Shown here in pieces: positions 36,275 to 48,000 of a DNA stretch of 64,000 nt. The position numbers and the translations under genes were made by a program. The stretch comes from Litoditis marina (lineage: Eukaryota; Nematoda; Chromadorea; Rhabditida; Rhabditidae): contig OZ038439.1 of assembly GCA_964036275.1 (NCBI GenBank), forward strand, positions 13,559,095 through 13,623,094. Reading direction: 5' to 3'. The notes beneath the pieces are model-generated. The model was not told where the DNA came from and made no database searches. It saw nothing but the letters and a program-made list of their open reading frames with translations. Position 1 is the stretch's first letter; each line of letters starts with the position of its first letter.

Positions 36275-36809
36275 CTCACGTAAAGAATCTGGAATCATTT
36301 GAAGCCTCCGTTAAACGATTATCCCATGGATAACTATCGAATATTATGGCATTATTACCGGGTTTTTACGACAGTTTGATTAGCGCGAATGTTGCGAGAA
36401 CAAAGACGCCTCTCAACACACGAAAATCATGGAAATTTGGTTGAGACATTAAATTATGAGAAAAATAGGTAATTTGAATTATTATGAGAAAATACTGGCT
36501 TATATGAACAAGCGTAACTAATTACAATAACATACTAGAAAAATTTGTTTGCAATTCTTCGTAAAAAAAGAGTTCCTAATCAAGTTCAACCTGAGAAAGT
36601 CACTTTGTTTTTAATAAACTCAACCGATTTTGTAGTTCCTAATTTCTGTGTAGGGTTGGCAGAAAAGATTTATATCTATCTTATTTTATAGAAAATTTTA
36701 TAGAAAAGATTTCTATCTATCTTATTTTATACGAAAAGTTTCGAAACCATTCACACTCAACGAAACTATGGAACGTCACTAGCGTGTTGGAAAGAGTGGA
36801 AGCTAAAAT

Positions 36810-37690
36810 ATAGTCTCTTTCATTCCTACTGAGACTCCTACAGTAGGATTTCGGATCTTCCAAGCCGTTGTCCTCACTCACTTGTGACTGAGAAGATTGA
36901 GGATTTTCGCACCTCACTCTCGTACTCAGAGACAGAAAATATACGAGTGGGTTTTTGATGAACTAAATTTTCAGCTTCACAACAGCCTTCGGAAATTATG
37001 TAAGGTTACTGTAGGAGTCTCAGTAGGAATGGTGAACTTAGGGTTGTTAATCAATTCCAAAAAGCAAGTCAATTCCAATTCCAATTCTTTTCGGATTTTC
37101 AGAAACCACTCAATTCCAATTCCAATTCTTTCTAGATTTCAAAAACCAGTCAATTCCAATTCCAATTCTAGTCAGTTTTTGGAAAATGAGAATTGTCAAT
37201 TCCAATTCCTCTCAAGTTTTCAAAGCAGAGTCAATTCCAATTCCAATTCCAATCAATTCTAAAAAATCGCAAATTTTCAATTCCAATTCCAAATCATTTT
37301 TCCGATTTCATGGCAGTTTTCAAAAAAAAACGCAGAGAACCAAACACAAACTGTTAGTTTCTGTTAAAGTGAACTTGATACATCAAAAACAATAGTAATT
37401 TAGTGAAAATTAAACCTGTATAAATTCCGAGAGAAAATCAAGTCTATTCCAATTCCAATTCCAGTTGTTCTGACATACGAAAGAATTGGAATTGCAATTC
37501 CAGATATATTTTGACATAGAAAAGAATTGGAATTGCAATTCCAAAATTATTTGACATTCAAAAGAATTGGAATTGCAATTCCAATTCTTTTTCACACACA
37601 AAAAGAATTGGAATTGCAATTCTTCTGGAAGATTATCTCAATTCTTCCAATTCCAATTCCAATTCTAACAACCCTATGTGAACTATACTA
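36810..37690. mobile_element. Family E element, copy 6, interrupted by element G1
   Basis: The E copy runs 36810-37037 and resumes at 37677. The interrupting G1 element is flanked by GGTGAAC (37031-37037) and TGTGAAC (37677-37683). Confidence 0.75.
37038..37676. mobile_element. Family G element 1 with AATTCC/GGAATT core
   Basis: About 639 bp, ends TTAGGGTTGTTAA and TAACAACCCTA. The left half is packed with CAATTCCAATTCC units, the right half with GGAATTGCAATTCC units, separated by about 60 bp of unrelated sequence (37320-37430). No coding capacity beyond repeat-derived frames. Confidence 0.8.
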
Positions 37691-38054
37691 CTAAGAACGA
37701 ACAACGCGATATTGAGGTATGTTCGGCCTGCCCGAAATCGAGTGAGAGATTCGGAAGTAAACTGTAGGGCATGACCATTACTGAATTGTAGTTTGATCTC
37801 GAAACACGCCATAATTTACAAATTCCGACCAAAAAGCAACGGAATCGAACTACAAACACAGCAAGATGGAGTAAAGGACAGCTCATAAACTTGCTTTTGA
37901 CAAAGCGAACCCCATAGTTAGAATTGAAGCGCAAGCCAAAAGACTACAAAGTACGAAAACGTGGAAGTGGTACGTTTTGTGTCTACGCCCAAAGCCGTGC
38001 AAGTAATTAGAGAATGAATGAAAACGCAGTTCCAGACGTTTTTCCCCTAACGAC

Positions 38055-38163
38055 CTTCTGGAAGATGAGGTTCCGGCCAGTCGTGTCAGATTCGAGTAAT
38101 GGCCGTCACTCGATACAGATTTCCCGCTTTTTCTACATTCAAATCTATTGCGCGCTATAAATG
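38055..38163 (+). promoter_or_regulatory. Possible heat-shock-type core promoter
   Basis: CTTCTGGAAG (38055-38064) is a perfect inverted TTC-GAA heat-shock-element core. A looser one, GTTCCAGACGTTTTTC, lies just upstream (near 38030), and a consensus TATAAATG box is at 38156-38163, in a GC-richer patch. A 27-codon frame begins inside the TATA box but matches nothing I recognise. It might serve FCP1 (start 39051) or be fortuitous. Confidence 0.25.
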
Positions 38164-38993
38164 GCTACTCTGAGACGCGTGTCCGAAACAGTGTGGAAGC
38201 AGTTCAAGTTCAGGAAAACTTTGTTAGGAGATTCAAGAGTTTAGGGAGTTGTTGTTTGAACTACAAACTACAAAACCTCTACAGTTTGCGATGTCGTAGA
38301 GTTATTTCAAACAGTTTTTAGAATGAGGTCGTCTTCAGGGTAAACTTTTAGGCTGCGCCAAGTTTCACGAACATGGGATCTAGATCTAGAGCGTCTCACA
38401 GTTTTCCGAGGATGAATCTGTGATTGCTACCAGACATCAAGTTGTAGTTTGATCTGGGAACGTAGCATTAGTGTTGTTGATGAATCAGTTTAGGGGTCGA
38501 AAAAAGATGAACAACCAGAAGTAAACGTGCAAGTAGCATCCAATGTGTATGTTTTTAGTTTGATATATCTGTGTTTTCTCGTAACTCGTATCTCGGTCAT
38601 GTATACAGATCAAAGTACAATACAGATAGGCTCCACACCTGGACATCAACTTCGAACCGACTTCTCTATGGTGGAAAATACAGTTTTCGCCCAGAAACGG
38701 TTTGGAACAATCAAGCCACCATATCTCGATTTTCCACTTTTATCCGCAATCTCACGTGTGAGTGTACATCATTTTTGGTGAAACGACATTAAGTTACGGT
38801 AACTTTTAAAAATTTCATACACTTTTAATTAATTTTAATCTATTTATTTTCCTCATTATTTCTATTAGTCAATTCTATTAGAAAGGGTCATCATTTTTCC
38901 CCCAATTTTCTTGTGTACCAATGCTTTGTTCACACTAGCAGTTGTTGTAATGCACAATTTTCTGTAATTTATTTAATATCTTGGTATATAATG

Positions 38994-39004
38994 TTTTTTT
39001 GCAG
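38994..39004 (+). promoter_or_regulatory. Splice acceptor 46 nt before the FCP1 start, candidate spliced-leader site
   Basis: A run of seven T then GCAG, with no obvious matching 5' UTR donor upstream. This fits trans-splicing in nematodes, but a 5' UTR intron is equally possible. Confidence 0.45.
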
Positions 39005-39050
39005 GTTAAGCTTGAAATTGTTGTTTGAAATCGGTAACAACTCAACTGGA

Positions 39051-42000
39051 ATGGAAATACGGTTTCCTTCGGGCGCTACTGGTACTTTCGTCTGCAGGAA
39101 AATACCAGACGGCAGTTACGTGCACAAGGATACTGTAAGTACCATTTTCTTTTTGTGCTTTTCTAGTAAGTTCATTTAATTTCCAAGTTAGGATGCTAAG
39201 GTGTTTCATGACGCGAGGATACTCTAAAGAAACTCTGTCTATTTCATTCAAGAAAACTAAGTGATTTGACCTATTCAAATTCATTCGTCTTAAGTATTAT
39301 ATCAGTCGATTCACAAGATGTTCGAAGGACATGGTCTGATAATAGCTTCATCATATAAATAAATTATTTGCGTATTTTATGCAACACCAGAGAAGTGTGA
39401 CCAAAAAAAGGCGCGTTTTTGAATTTATAAACGTGAACCTCATTGATTTTACACCTAAAGTAAGCAAGTTTTCCTAATATCGAAGCAGCTGGTTTCAATC
39501 GTTCTTGTTAGGGTTGTTAAAGTCGAACTCGAAACTCGACTCGACTCGAAAAAACTCGAAAATTTTCGAGTTGAGTTGAACTCGAAACTCGAAATTTCTC
39601 AAAACTCGAAAACTCGAAATTTTCCAAAAACGCGAAAACTCGAAATTTTCCAATATTCGAAAACTCGAAATTTCCCAAAAATCGAAAACTCGAAATTTCC
39701 CAAAACTCGAAATTTTGAAGTCGATTAACAACCCTAGCTCTTGTTCAATCATTCTGGGCAATTTTACTGTCGTATTATTCAGGCTCTCATCGAATACAAG
39801 GACGCAAACGGAGCTGTTCAAAAGGTGAAGACTGCGTCAGATGGTATTGTTCGCTACAAGAGCACCATCAAAAAAGGTGCGGAAATAGAGGAGGTACGTT
39901 TGTTTTCGAGCGAATTCTTTATTTAACCGGGTAGTTTATTAACCAAACCGATTAACCATTAATCTAGTTCCGGCTAACTGGTTTTTTTACCTCTTTTGTT
40001 AATCACCTGGTTACTGCGCATTCATAACCGCCAGGGATGGAAGAATGGCAGTGAAATCTTGCGACACTTCTCCCTTTTCTGTTTCCGGAACCATTCTCCA
40101 GAATACCGGAATTGCTAATTCCATTTTTACTTTTGCAGGGTTCTCTCATTGCTCAACTCGGGCCATGCGCACATGAGATCGTCATCAAGGAATTGTGTGC
40201 GGCCTGTGGAAAGGATTTGAGACAGTGAGTTGAAATTTTGACAGCTTTGTATGACATTTTTATTAACCCCCGTAAATTAGACGAGATATGTGTTGTGAAG
40301 TCTGTGGTCAATCCAATCAGTGGAAATTGTGGAAATGATCACCGATCACACTCCCGTAGGTGTGACTATTCCACAGAAAGAGTCTCGTTTTTCATTATGA
40401 ACAATAGATTCATGCAAATTCATGATTTTGCATAAAAAGACCATTTCTGCCACTTTCGACTCCAGCGAAAAAGGGTTCCGTTGTTATTTCTGTGGCCATT
40501 CGACGAACTTAACTGTATGATATAATAATGCTTTTTGTTCAGGAAAGATGAAACTACTGGCGAGCGAAAGGAGACCACCAAGGCGAAAGTCTCCATGATT
40601 CATCACGTTCCGGAGCTCACAGTGTCACATAAGGTTCGTTCAACGTATATCGAATATATGAAGTATGAAGATATATGATGGAATAATGTGCTCAGTGAAA
40701 GGTGCCACTCACTGAGCACATAATTCCATAATAACATCCAAAAAGTCTTAATGACAACAAATATTTTTGTTTTAAATAAATATAACAATATGAAGATATA
40801 GTTTAAAGAAAAGGATTAGTAAACCGATGCTGTTCTCGGATCTAAAACTTTATGATGAGTTTTGTTCACTACCCAGTCAGATTCCACATATTATAATGGG
40901 AACTCGTGACCTTTTGTGTGTAATCATACACCAGTAAAGTTGAAATATTCAGAAAAATTAAAAAAACGGACTACTTTCTCGGCGAAAATAAGAAAATCGG
41001 TCTACTTTTGATGGAAAAATCATAAATTTTCACGTGTTCACATCTAAAACGGACTACTTTTTGTCGCTTAGTCGGACCTTACTGGTGTTTGTGTGTAATA
41101 GTCTCCGTCAGACAGACCTAACTGGTGTGTCATTTCAATTTCAGCTGGCGAAGGAACTGGGCTCAAAAGATGAAAAAGGTTTGCTAGAAGCGCGGAAACT
41201 GGTACTCCTGGTTGATTTGGATCAGACTATCATTCATACAACAAATCGACCGTTCAAGATTAATCCGGAGAAAGTAGGTTACATTATTTATTTGAACTAG
41301 GGCTAGGCTCTTAATCTTCATTGGATATTCAGTCCCAGGATTCTTGTTGTATGTTGTTGTGATTGAATGAAGAATCATCGCATCGGTCCAGCAGATCACC
41401 CCCCACGAACAGGATTTTCGGAAATTGGACAACTTTTGCTGAAATCGAAAAAAGGGTGTAGTTTGTGCAAAATGTCGATGTTTCTCGTAAATAACTCGAA
41501 AAACAGGTTATTTTTCCGTAAAGTAGTCACATCCTGCTCACCCTGCTACTGCGTGACTGCGTTGTTTTTTTGTTCTACTAAACGTATTCCACGATTTCGT
41601 GCAAATCAGCTATTTGCAATTTGCATGGTTTTCATTATCAGAGAGAATAGTGTTGTGTTTTCGTTCAGAACAAGGATGTGATTCGATACAAGATCTACGG
41701 CGGTGAATATACGACGAAACTGCGACCGTATACCAAGGAATTTCTGCAGGCCATGAATAAACTGTATCAAATGCACATTGTCACGTATGGACAGCGACAG
41801 TACGCACACAAGATTGCTCAGGTACAGTTATTATGTTTGTTCGTGTTTATTAAAGTATGGCAGAAAAGGTTAATGCACAGGGGTGACCACAAGTTGCACG
41901 CGTGCAACATTTTTAAGAGGAGGGGGGTCGTAAAGGCCCCGACAGGGCGGAAAATTTTCGAAATAATTGTGATTTTTTTCTGATTTTTGTGAAATTCACG

Positions 42001-45000
42001 CAATTTAAAGAATAATTTGGTATTTTCGGTGAATTTCTATTTTTTAAGGGGGAGGGGTCGTACCGGCGTTGGGGTCGGTAAACTTTTCGGTCACCTCTGT
42101 TAGTGCATCACAGTAAGATTGAGGGATGGAGAGCGGTTGTAGTGGGCGAGAGAGATTGTAGTTCAAGGGGTAAGTTTTCAATAGTGATGATGATTGATAG
42201 AGTATCTCAACCATTTTTATGAGTGATATTGGGAGTTTACCCACCAGGGATGTTGAAATGCACCCATACGGGAGGCGACTTTGTTTTTAACAAAAATTGA
42301 TTGAGAATGAGGTCTCTTTATCTCAGTAATCGAACTACAAAACAGTGTGCTAGCTTGGGTTTCAACATAAGTGTGATCCCGATTGTAAGAAAAACAGGTT
42401 ATTTCTCAATGGAGCATCATCTAAAAAAGTCGCCCCACATTTGATCCTTCCACACATTTCACACATAATTCAGTAAAGTCTTCCAACAAGCTGCGTTTTG
42501 GGTAACATCGAGAGAATAGGCCTACTTCTGATGCAAAACCAAGAGTTGTTCACGGTTCAGTAATGAAATATACCTCAACTTCACGTCAATTCTGACATTG
42601 TTTCTTTGCGCTCTGAACCTTGGCGCTCCCTCGTTCAAAAAGCCAATGCTGCAAGAAGTTGAGAGAACACCATGTGATACATTAGTTCATGTTTGTACTA
42701 TGTGTCGAGTACATTTTTAATTTTCTTACTCGTGTGTGATTGCAGATCATCGACCCCGACCGTAGTCTGTTCGGTGAGCGCGTTCTCTCCCGCGACGAGT
42801 TGTTCTCCGCTCATCACAAGACGGCCAATCTCTCGGCGTTGTTCCCGAATGGAGACCAGCTGGTCACAATCATAGATGATAGGGCAGACGTCTGGCAGTA
42901 CTCGGAGGCACTGATTCAGGTTAGTTTATTTGGTATGATCTCACATACCAGAAATCAGCCAGTTTTCCTTTAAAAGACTGTTCACTGCTAAAATGAAAGT
43001 TTCACGTAGAAAACCTGAATTTTTGAGTTATTTTCGTGTATTTCGGATAAGAAGCATAGGCATGAACATCACTGGCTGAAAAGACACCACTTTTAACCAA
43101 AAGTATGGAATTCGACGTTTTTTTCCAATGGAGAAACGAGTTAGTTTCTGAGGAATAGTAGGACCTCACTGCTCACTGGTATGTGAGTGAAATCAACACG
43201 AAATCAGTGTACTTAGTATTTCTTGATGATCGCCGCTTTGATGTATTTTTATTAATTCATGTTCAATATTCTTGGTTTCATTCGATTTGTTCATTTAGAT
43301 GAAACCGTATCGTTTCTTCCGCGAAGTGGGCGACATCAATGCTCCGAAGGGTTCCAACGACTCTGGCGTACTTCCCGTAGACACGGGTTAGTTTTGGGTG
43401 ATAATCATATTTCAGTAAGATTGTTGTAATCGTATACCAGCAAAGTTGTGCGAATAGTCAGAATAAATCGAAAAACGCATTTTCGCCAAAAACGAGAAAA
43501 TTTGTCTATTTCTGATGAATATTCAATGATTTTCACGTGTTGAAATCTAAAAACGAACTCCTTTATGTAACTCAAAAAAGGAATTCATTTTTGCCGAAAT
43601 TGCGATATTTGGTCTATTTCTCTATGCCTCTCTCTATGCGAAACATGGATTCTAAATTTTTGTGACGCAGTACATTACTGAAGTTCACATTTGGCCTATT
43701 AAAAGCGTATCTCTAATGGTTACGGGAAAATTCCTAAAAAATTTGACAAAATGCAAAAAGTATGCGTCCGGGGGGAATCGAACCCCCGTCGAATGCTTGG
43801 AAGGCATCCATGCTGACCATTACACCACGGACGCTATGGTTAGGGCGGCAGTGCCCGCCGGGATATCCGCGCACCTTGTCGAATAGATTCAATGGAATTT
43901 TTAATCGAAAGATTTAGTTGAACAAACAAAAAACATTTCATTATATTTTAATCAAGTATCATTTAAAAAGGAAAGTTTGTTAGACAAATGTAATTAAAAC
44001 ATTAAAAGTAATTAATTATGTTTTTCTAAAGTTAACGTATTGTTTTCTTCTCTATTCCGCATTTTGTGAAAAGTTTCATTCGTCTCAGAAGAAAATCCGG
44101 AGGAAGATGGGATTCTGGAGAACATTGAGCGTGTGCTGACGGAGGTTCACAAGAGCTTCTTCCAGCAGTACGACGCCACCAAGAAGGTCAAGGACGTCAA
44201 GGTTCGTTGGCGAATGATTAGAATAGAATTGTTCTTATGAGTTGGTAAAGTGGTCCAAACTGTCAAAAGTATCCCAAAAACGGCTCTGTTTTCGACATCA
44301 TGGAGAACATTTGCCCGTTTCGATGCGAAATCACAAACTGTCACGTATTTGAATCGAAAAACGGACTACTGTCTGTCGTATAGTCTACCGGCGTGTAGTT
44401 GTTACACTCAATTTACCTTCAGGTTGTAGCCATATATGTTTTGTGTGACGTCGAGGTGGGGTCATACTTTAGTAGAGTTGTCCGAATAGTCCAATTGATT
44501 CAATATTTGGCAGATACCGGAGGAATTCGGCGATCCATGTGATCACTGATTACTTCCAAGTTTCATGTAACCTAGCCTTTTTGTAACCCGTATCTGAGGT
44601 TACCTGTGCAGGTGACCGAAAAAAGGGTTACCAAACACTGGTCAGGTTGAAAAGACAGCCAGGTTTGATATTAAATGTACCGTTTTTTATCTCCAAGACA
44701 GAGTAGTTTCAAAATAACTGTGTTCTCTTGTTTTTATTCCAAGTTACGATGCCCCGCCAATGCGACTTGCAGCTTAATTTTTTCGACACGGAAATACTAG
44801 CTTGAATTTTATTTCTTACAACCTTTGGGTTGTTTAATTGACATTCCATAGAACACTGCTATTTATCACATATATCTCATATCTGCTGCAACTCCTCACC
44901 CCATTCAGGAAGTGCTAAGTGAGGAGAAGCGTACAACGAGATAATTTGTCTTACTTTGATGCAAATTGTCATTCACGTGTTTGAATCTAACAACACACTC

Positions 45001-48000
45001 TCTTTTGTCGAATAGTCACAACTGACTGGTTTAAGATAATATCAAAGACCAGTAAGATCCGACTAAGCGACAAAAAATAGTCCGTTTTTAGCTTCAAACA
45101 TGTGAAAATTGATGATTTCGGATCAAAATCAGAGAAATTCCACCGTTTTTAGCAAAAAAGTAGTCCGTTTTTCGAATTTTTCTGACTATTCGGACAACTT
45201 TACTGGTATATGGATAATATTCTACTACCATTCGAATGTTAGTACAACCTACACTCTCCATTCAGGAAGTGCTGAGTGAGCAGAAGAAGGAGGTGTTGCG
45301 TGGTCTGGTCTTCGTTCTATCCGGCGTGGTTCCACTGGGGATTCAACCGGAACGATCGGATGCATATAGACTGTGCAGACAGTTTGGAGCCAGGGTAAGT
45401 TACTGGTCAGAACATAACAGAAGTTTGAGTTCGAAAATCATGCTCTAATTATGTTGAATTCGAAAGTCAGAGTCATAAATGTTCAAAAGATTGGGTAAAC
45501 TCAGGAATTTATCTTGTATTTGACGCGAAATTATGTTCGAAATGCATAAATCGATATTCGACGACTGTGCAGACAGTTCAGAGCCAGGGTACGTTGATAG
45601 TCAGAGCAGTTTCAGAAGAACAGGCCCGTTTCATGTTGAACTCGAAAATTTGAGTCAGAAAAGTTTTGAAAAAACAGGCTCATCTTGTGACTGAACTGGG
45701 AATATTTTATAAGTTTTTAATGCAAAATTAGATGGTTAAATCGAGAACGAGGTCCTTTTTGTTAACATACCTTTGGGCACGTGGGCTATTTGCTCAGGTT
45801 TCTGAAGTTTGGATAGGTGGAAATTGGAAAATCGTTGTCTTTACTATTTTCTACCAGATTTCCATACGATATTTTGGTTACAGGTCGACGCTGACATTTC
45901 CGATGAAACCACGCACGTGATTGCAGTTCGCTGGGGCACCAAGTAGGTTGTTTTGTTGTCATAGTTAGTTGTTAGTTTGTTCACTGATTAACTTATTTGT
46001 ATAAGCAAAAAGTGACGCGGGGGTCTAGGGGGCACCCTTACACTAGTAAGGTCCGACTGAGCGACAAAAAGTAATCCGTTTTCAGATGTAAACACGTGAA
46101 AATTTAGGATTTTTCATCAAAGGTAGACCGATTTTCATCTTTTCGGCCGAAAAGTTGTCCGTTTTCCGAATTTTACTGACTATTCGGACAACCTTGCTGG
46201 TGTTTAGGGCACCCCCAGCTAGCGGGGCCCTGCGGCTGTCACGTGGATGAATAGGACAGTAGCTAACGTGTGTAGTGCAATAAGCAAAGTTCAACTAGGA
46301 TTTTCCCTACCTCCTTCTCAAAAAACTACGGTATTCCGAATAGCTTGAAAAAATCAAGATTCAAGAAACCGACTTTTTCCCTGAATCAAAAAAAAACTTG
46401 TCTGTTTTTGACGAAAATCAGGATATTGTCCATATTTGAGTGAAATTTTTTGAAAATGAAACTTTTTGATGAAAGATGAAACTTCAACCGTTTGCAGCAA
46501 AGTGCACCAGGCACTGAAGAAGAAGATTCCCGTGGTCACCCCCCAATGGCTATACACGTGTGTTGAGAAATGGACAAAGGTGGGCTATGTGGTTATTAGA
46601 TGAAGTTTGAGACGTACTGAATCTGTAAAATCTTCTTCAGAATGCGTTATTAGCAACTCGAGACCAGTGAATATTCTCTGTCGATGTTGATAATAATTGA
46701 GTAATATAGGATTCACGTGTTATTCGTGAAGGCTGAAGGCAGTTCATATAGATTACGGAAGCCTCTGGCGAGGTGTTGTATTTTGGGCCACCCTCAAATT
46801 TCACATATAATTAACGAAAGGCGGGGGTATGCTGTATATCTCATTTTGTTCTGTGTAAGAACTGATACATACGATTCGTCCGCGAAGTTGCGAGAAGCCT
46901 ACTTGGTATAGTGGTTAGCATCCGCGCCTCCTAAACTTTTGAGCCCGTTTCGAGTCTCACATGAGGCAGATATTGTATAGATTCGGCGTGCACTATATAG
47001 ATTTTTCAGGCCAAAGAATCCGCCTTCGAACTGACAAAGGATACTGTAGTTCCGACGGGTCTTCCACTGGGCGGAGCCATTGTCTCTGAGTTGGTCAGCA
47101 TCGATGCAATGAGCAAGGAGACTATCAGTAATATGGAACACGAGGTATGTTAGTAGTTTTGTTATGTATAAATAACTGTTTTTGGTGTTTTTTATAAGTA
47201 GTCGTTTGAAATGAGCCATCAGCAAGAAGACCATTTAGAATATGGAACATGAGGTAGGACAGGCATATTATACTTTTTCGTCATATTCGAAAGACATTTT
47301 CTATTTTTTATTGAAAAGAAAAAGCTCAATTGGAAAAACGAGCTCTTTTTCGTACAATAGGTTACACCTTACTGCTGTCTGAATATAGTTCATCAATATA
47401 GGGTGCTTTGTATAGGAAACGGCCGAGAAAGGAACGAATTTTGGAATTCTCATAGCCAAATGGCGAAGGTTTGATGACAAGACTGAAAAAGGGCCAATTC
47501 CACAAGGAACCCGGTAATTCGTTAACCCTACCAAGTAACCCTAACCGGGTTACCTGGTTAACCCTTTTGTTAACCACTTGTTAACCCTATTTTACAATGT
47601 CTTTTGGGGCAAATTTAGGGTTACCAAGTGGTTAACAAAAGGGTTAACCAGGTAACCCGGTTATTGGTTTACGGCTAGGGTTAACGAAATGTTGGGTTAA
47701 ATAAAGAATTCGCCCTGAAAATGGTTCATTTTGGTGTGAGAGAAGTAGTCGCTAGAGGTGTTCATGTTGACGATAGTAGGGTTGTAGGGTCATTTTCAGT
47801 AGGCGTCAGCAATCTCCCCCTACATCTCGAGTTTGTAACTTCATCAAACTAGTTTTTATCTATCCTTCAGGTTGACGATGCACTGTCGGATTCAGACGAT
47901 GACGACGATGATGACGTCGCAGAGGAGAAACTAGAAGATGAGGAGGAAGAAGAAGTGGACGGAGAACCGGCAAAGGGACTCGCGAAGAGACGGGCAGATG

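Larger units (their letters stand above)
33894..39050. other. Intergenic region between ZP and FCP1 genes (divergent)
   Basis: No gene supported. It holds a local duplication with GCTAATCCGGCCTGCGC (34780 and 34975), a family A MITE at 36152-36274, a family E element split by the family G1 element, family H inverted repeats (TTTGTAGTTTGATC) near 37790-37855, and a possible promoter near 38.1 kb. The start sides of two divergent genes face this region. Confidence 0.6.

Noticed and set aside
37186..37619. Frames rich in NSNSN or NWN repeats
   Set aside because: They come from the AATTCC/GGAATT core of element G1.
44561..44661. CRISPR-like or telomere-like array from repeated GGTAACC
   Set aside because: Units are irregular, in both orientations and lack spacers; they fit the family C core. 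CRISPR is not expected in an animal genome.
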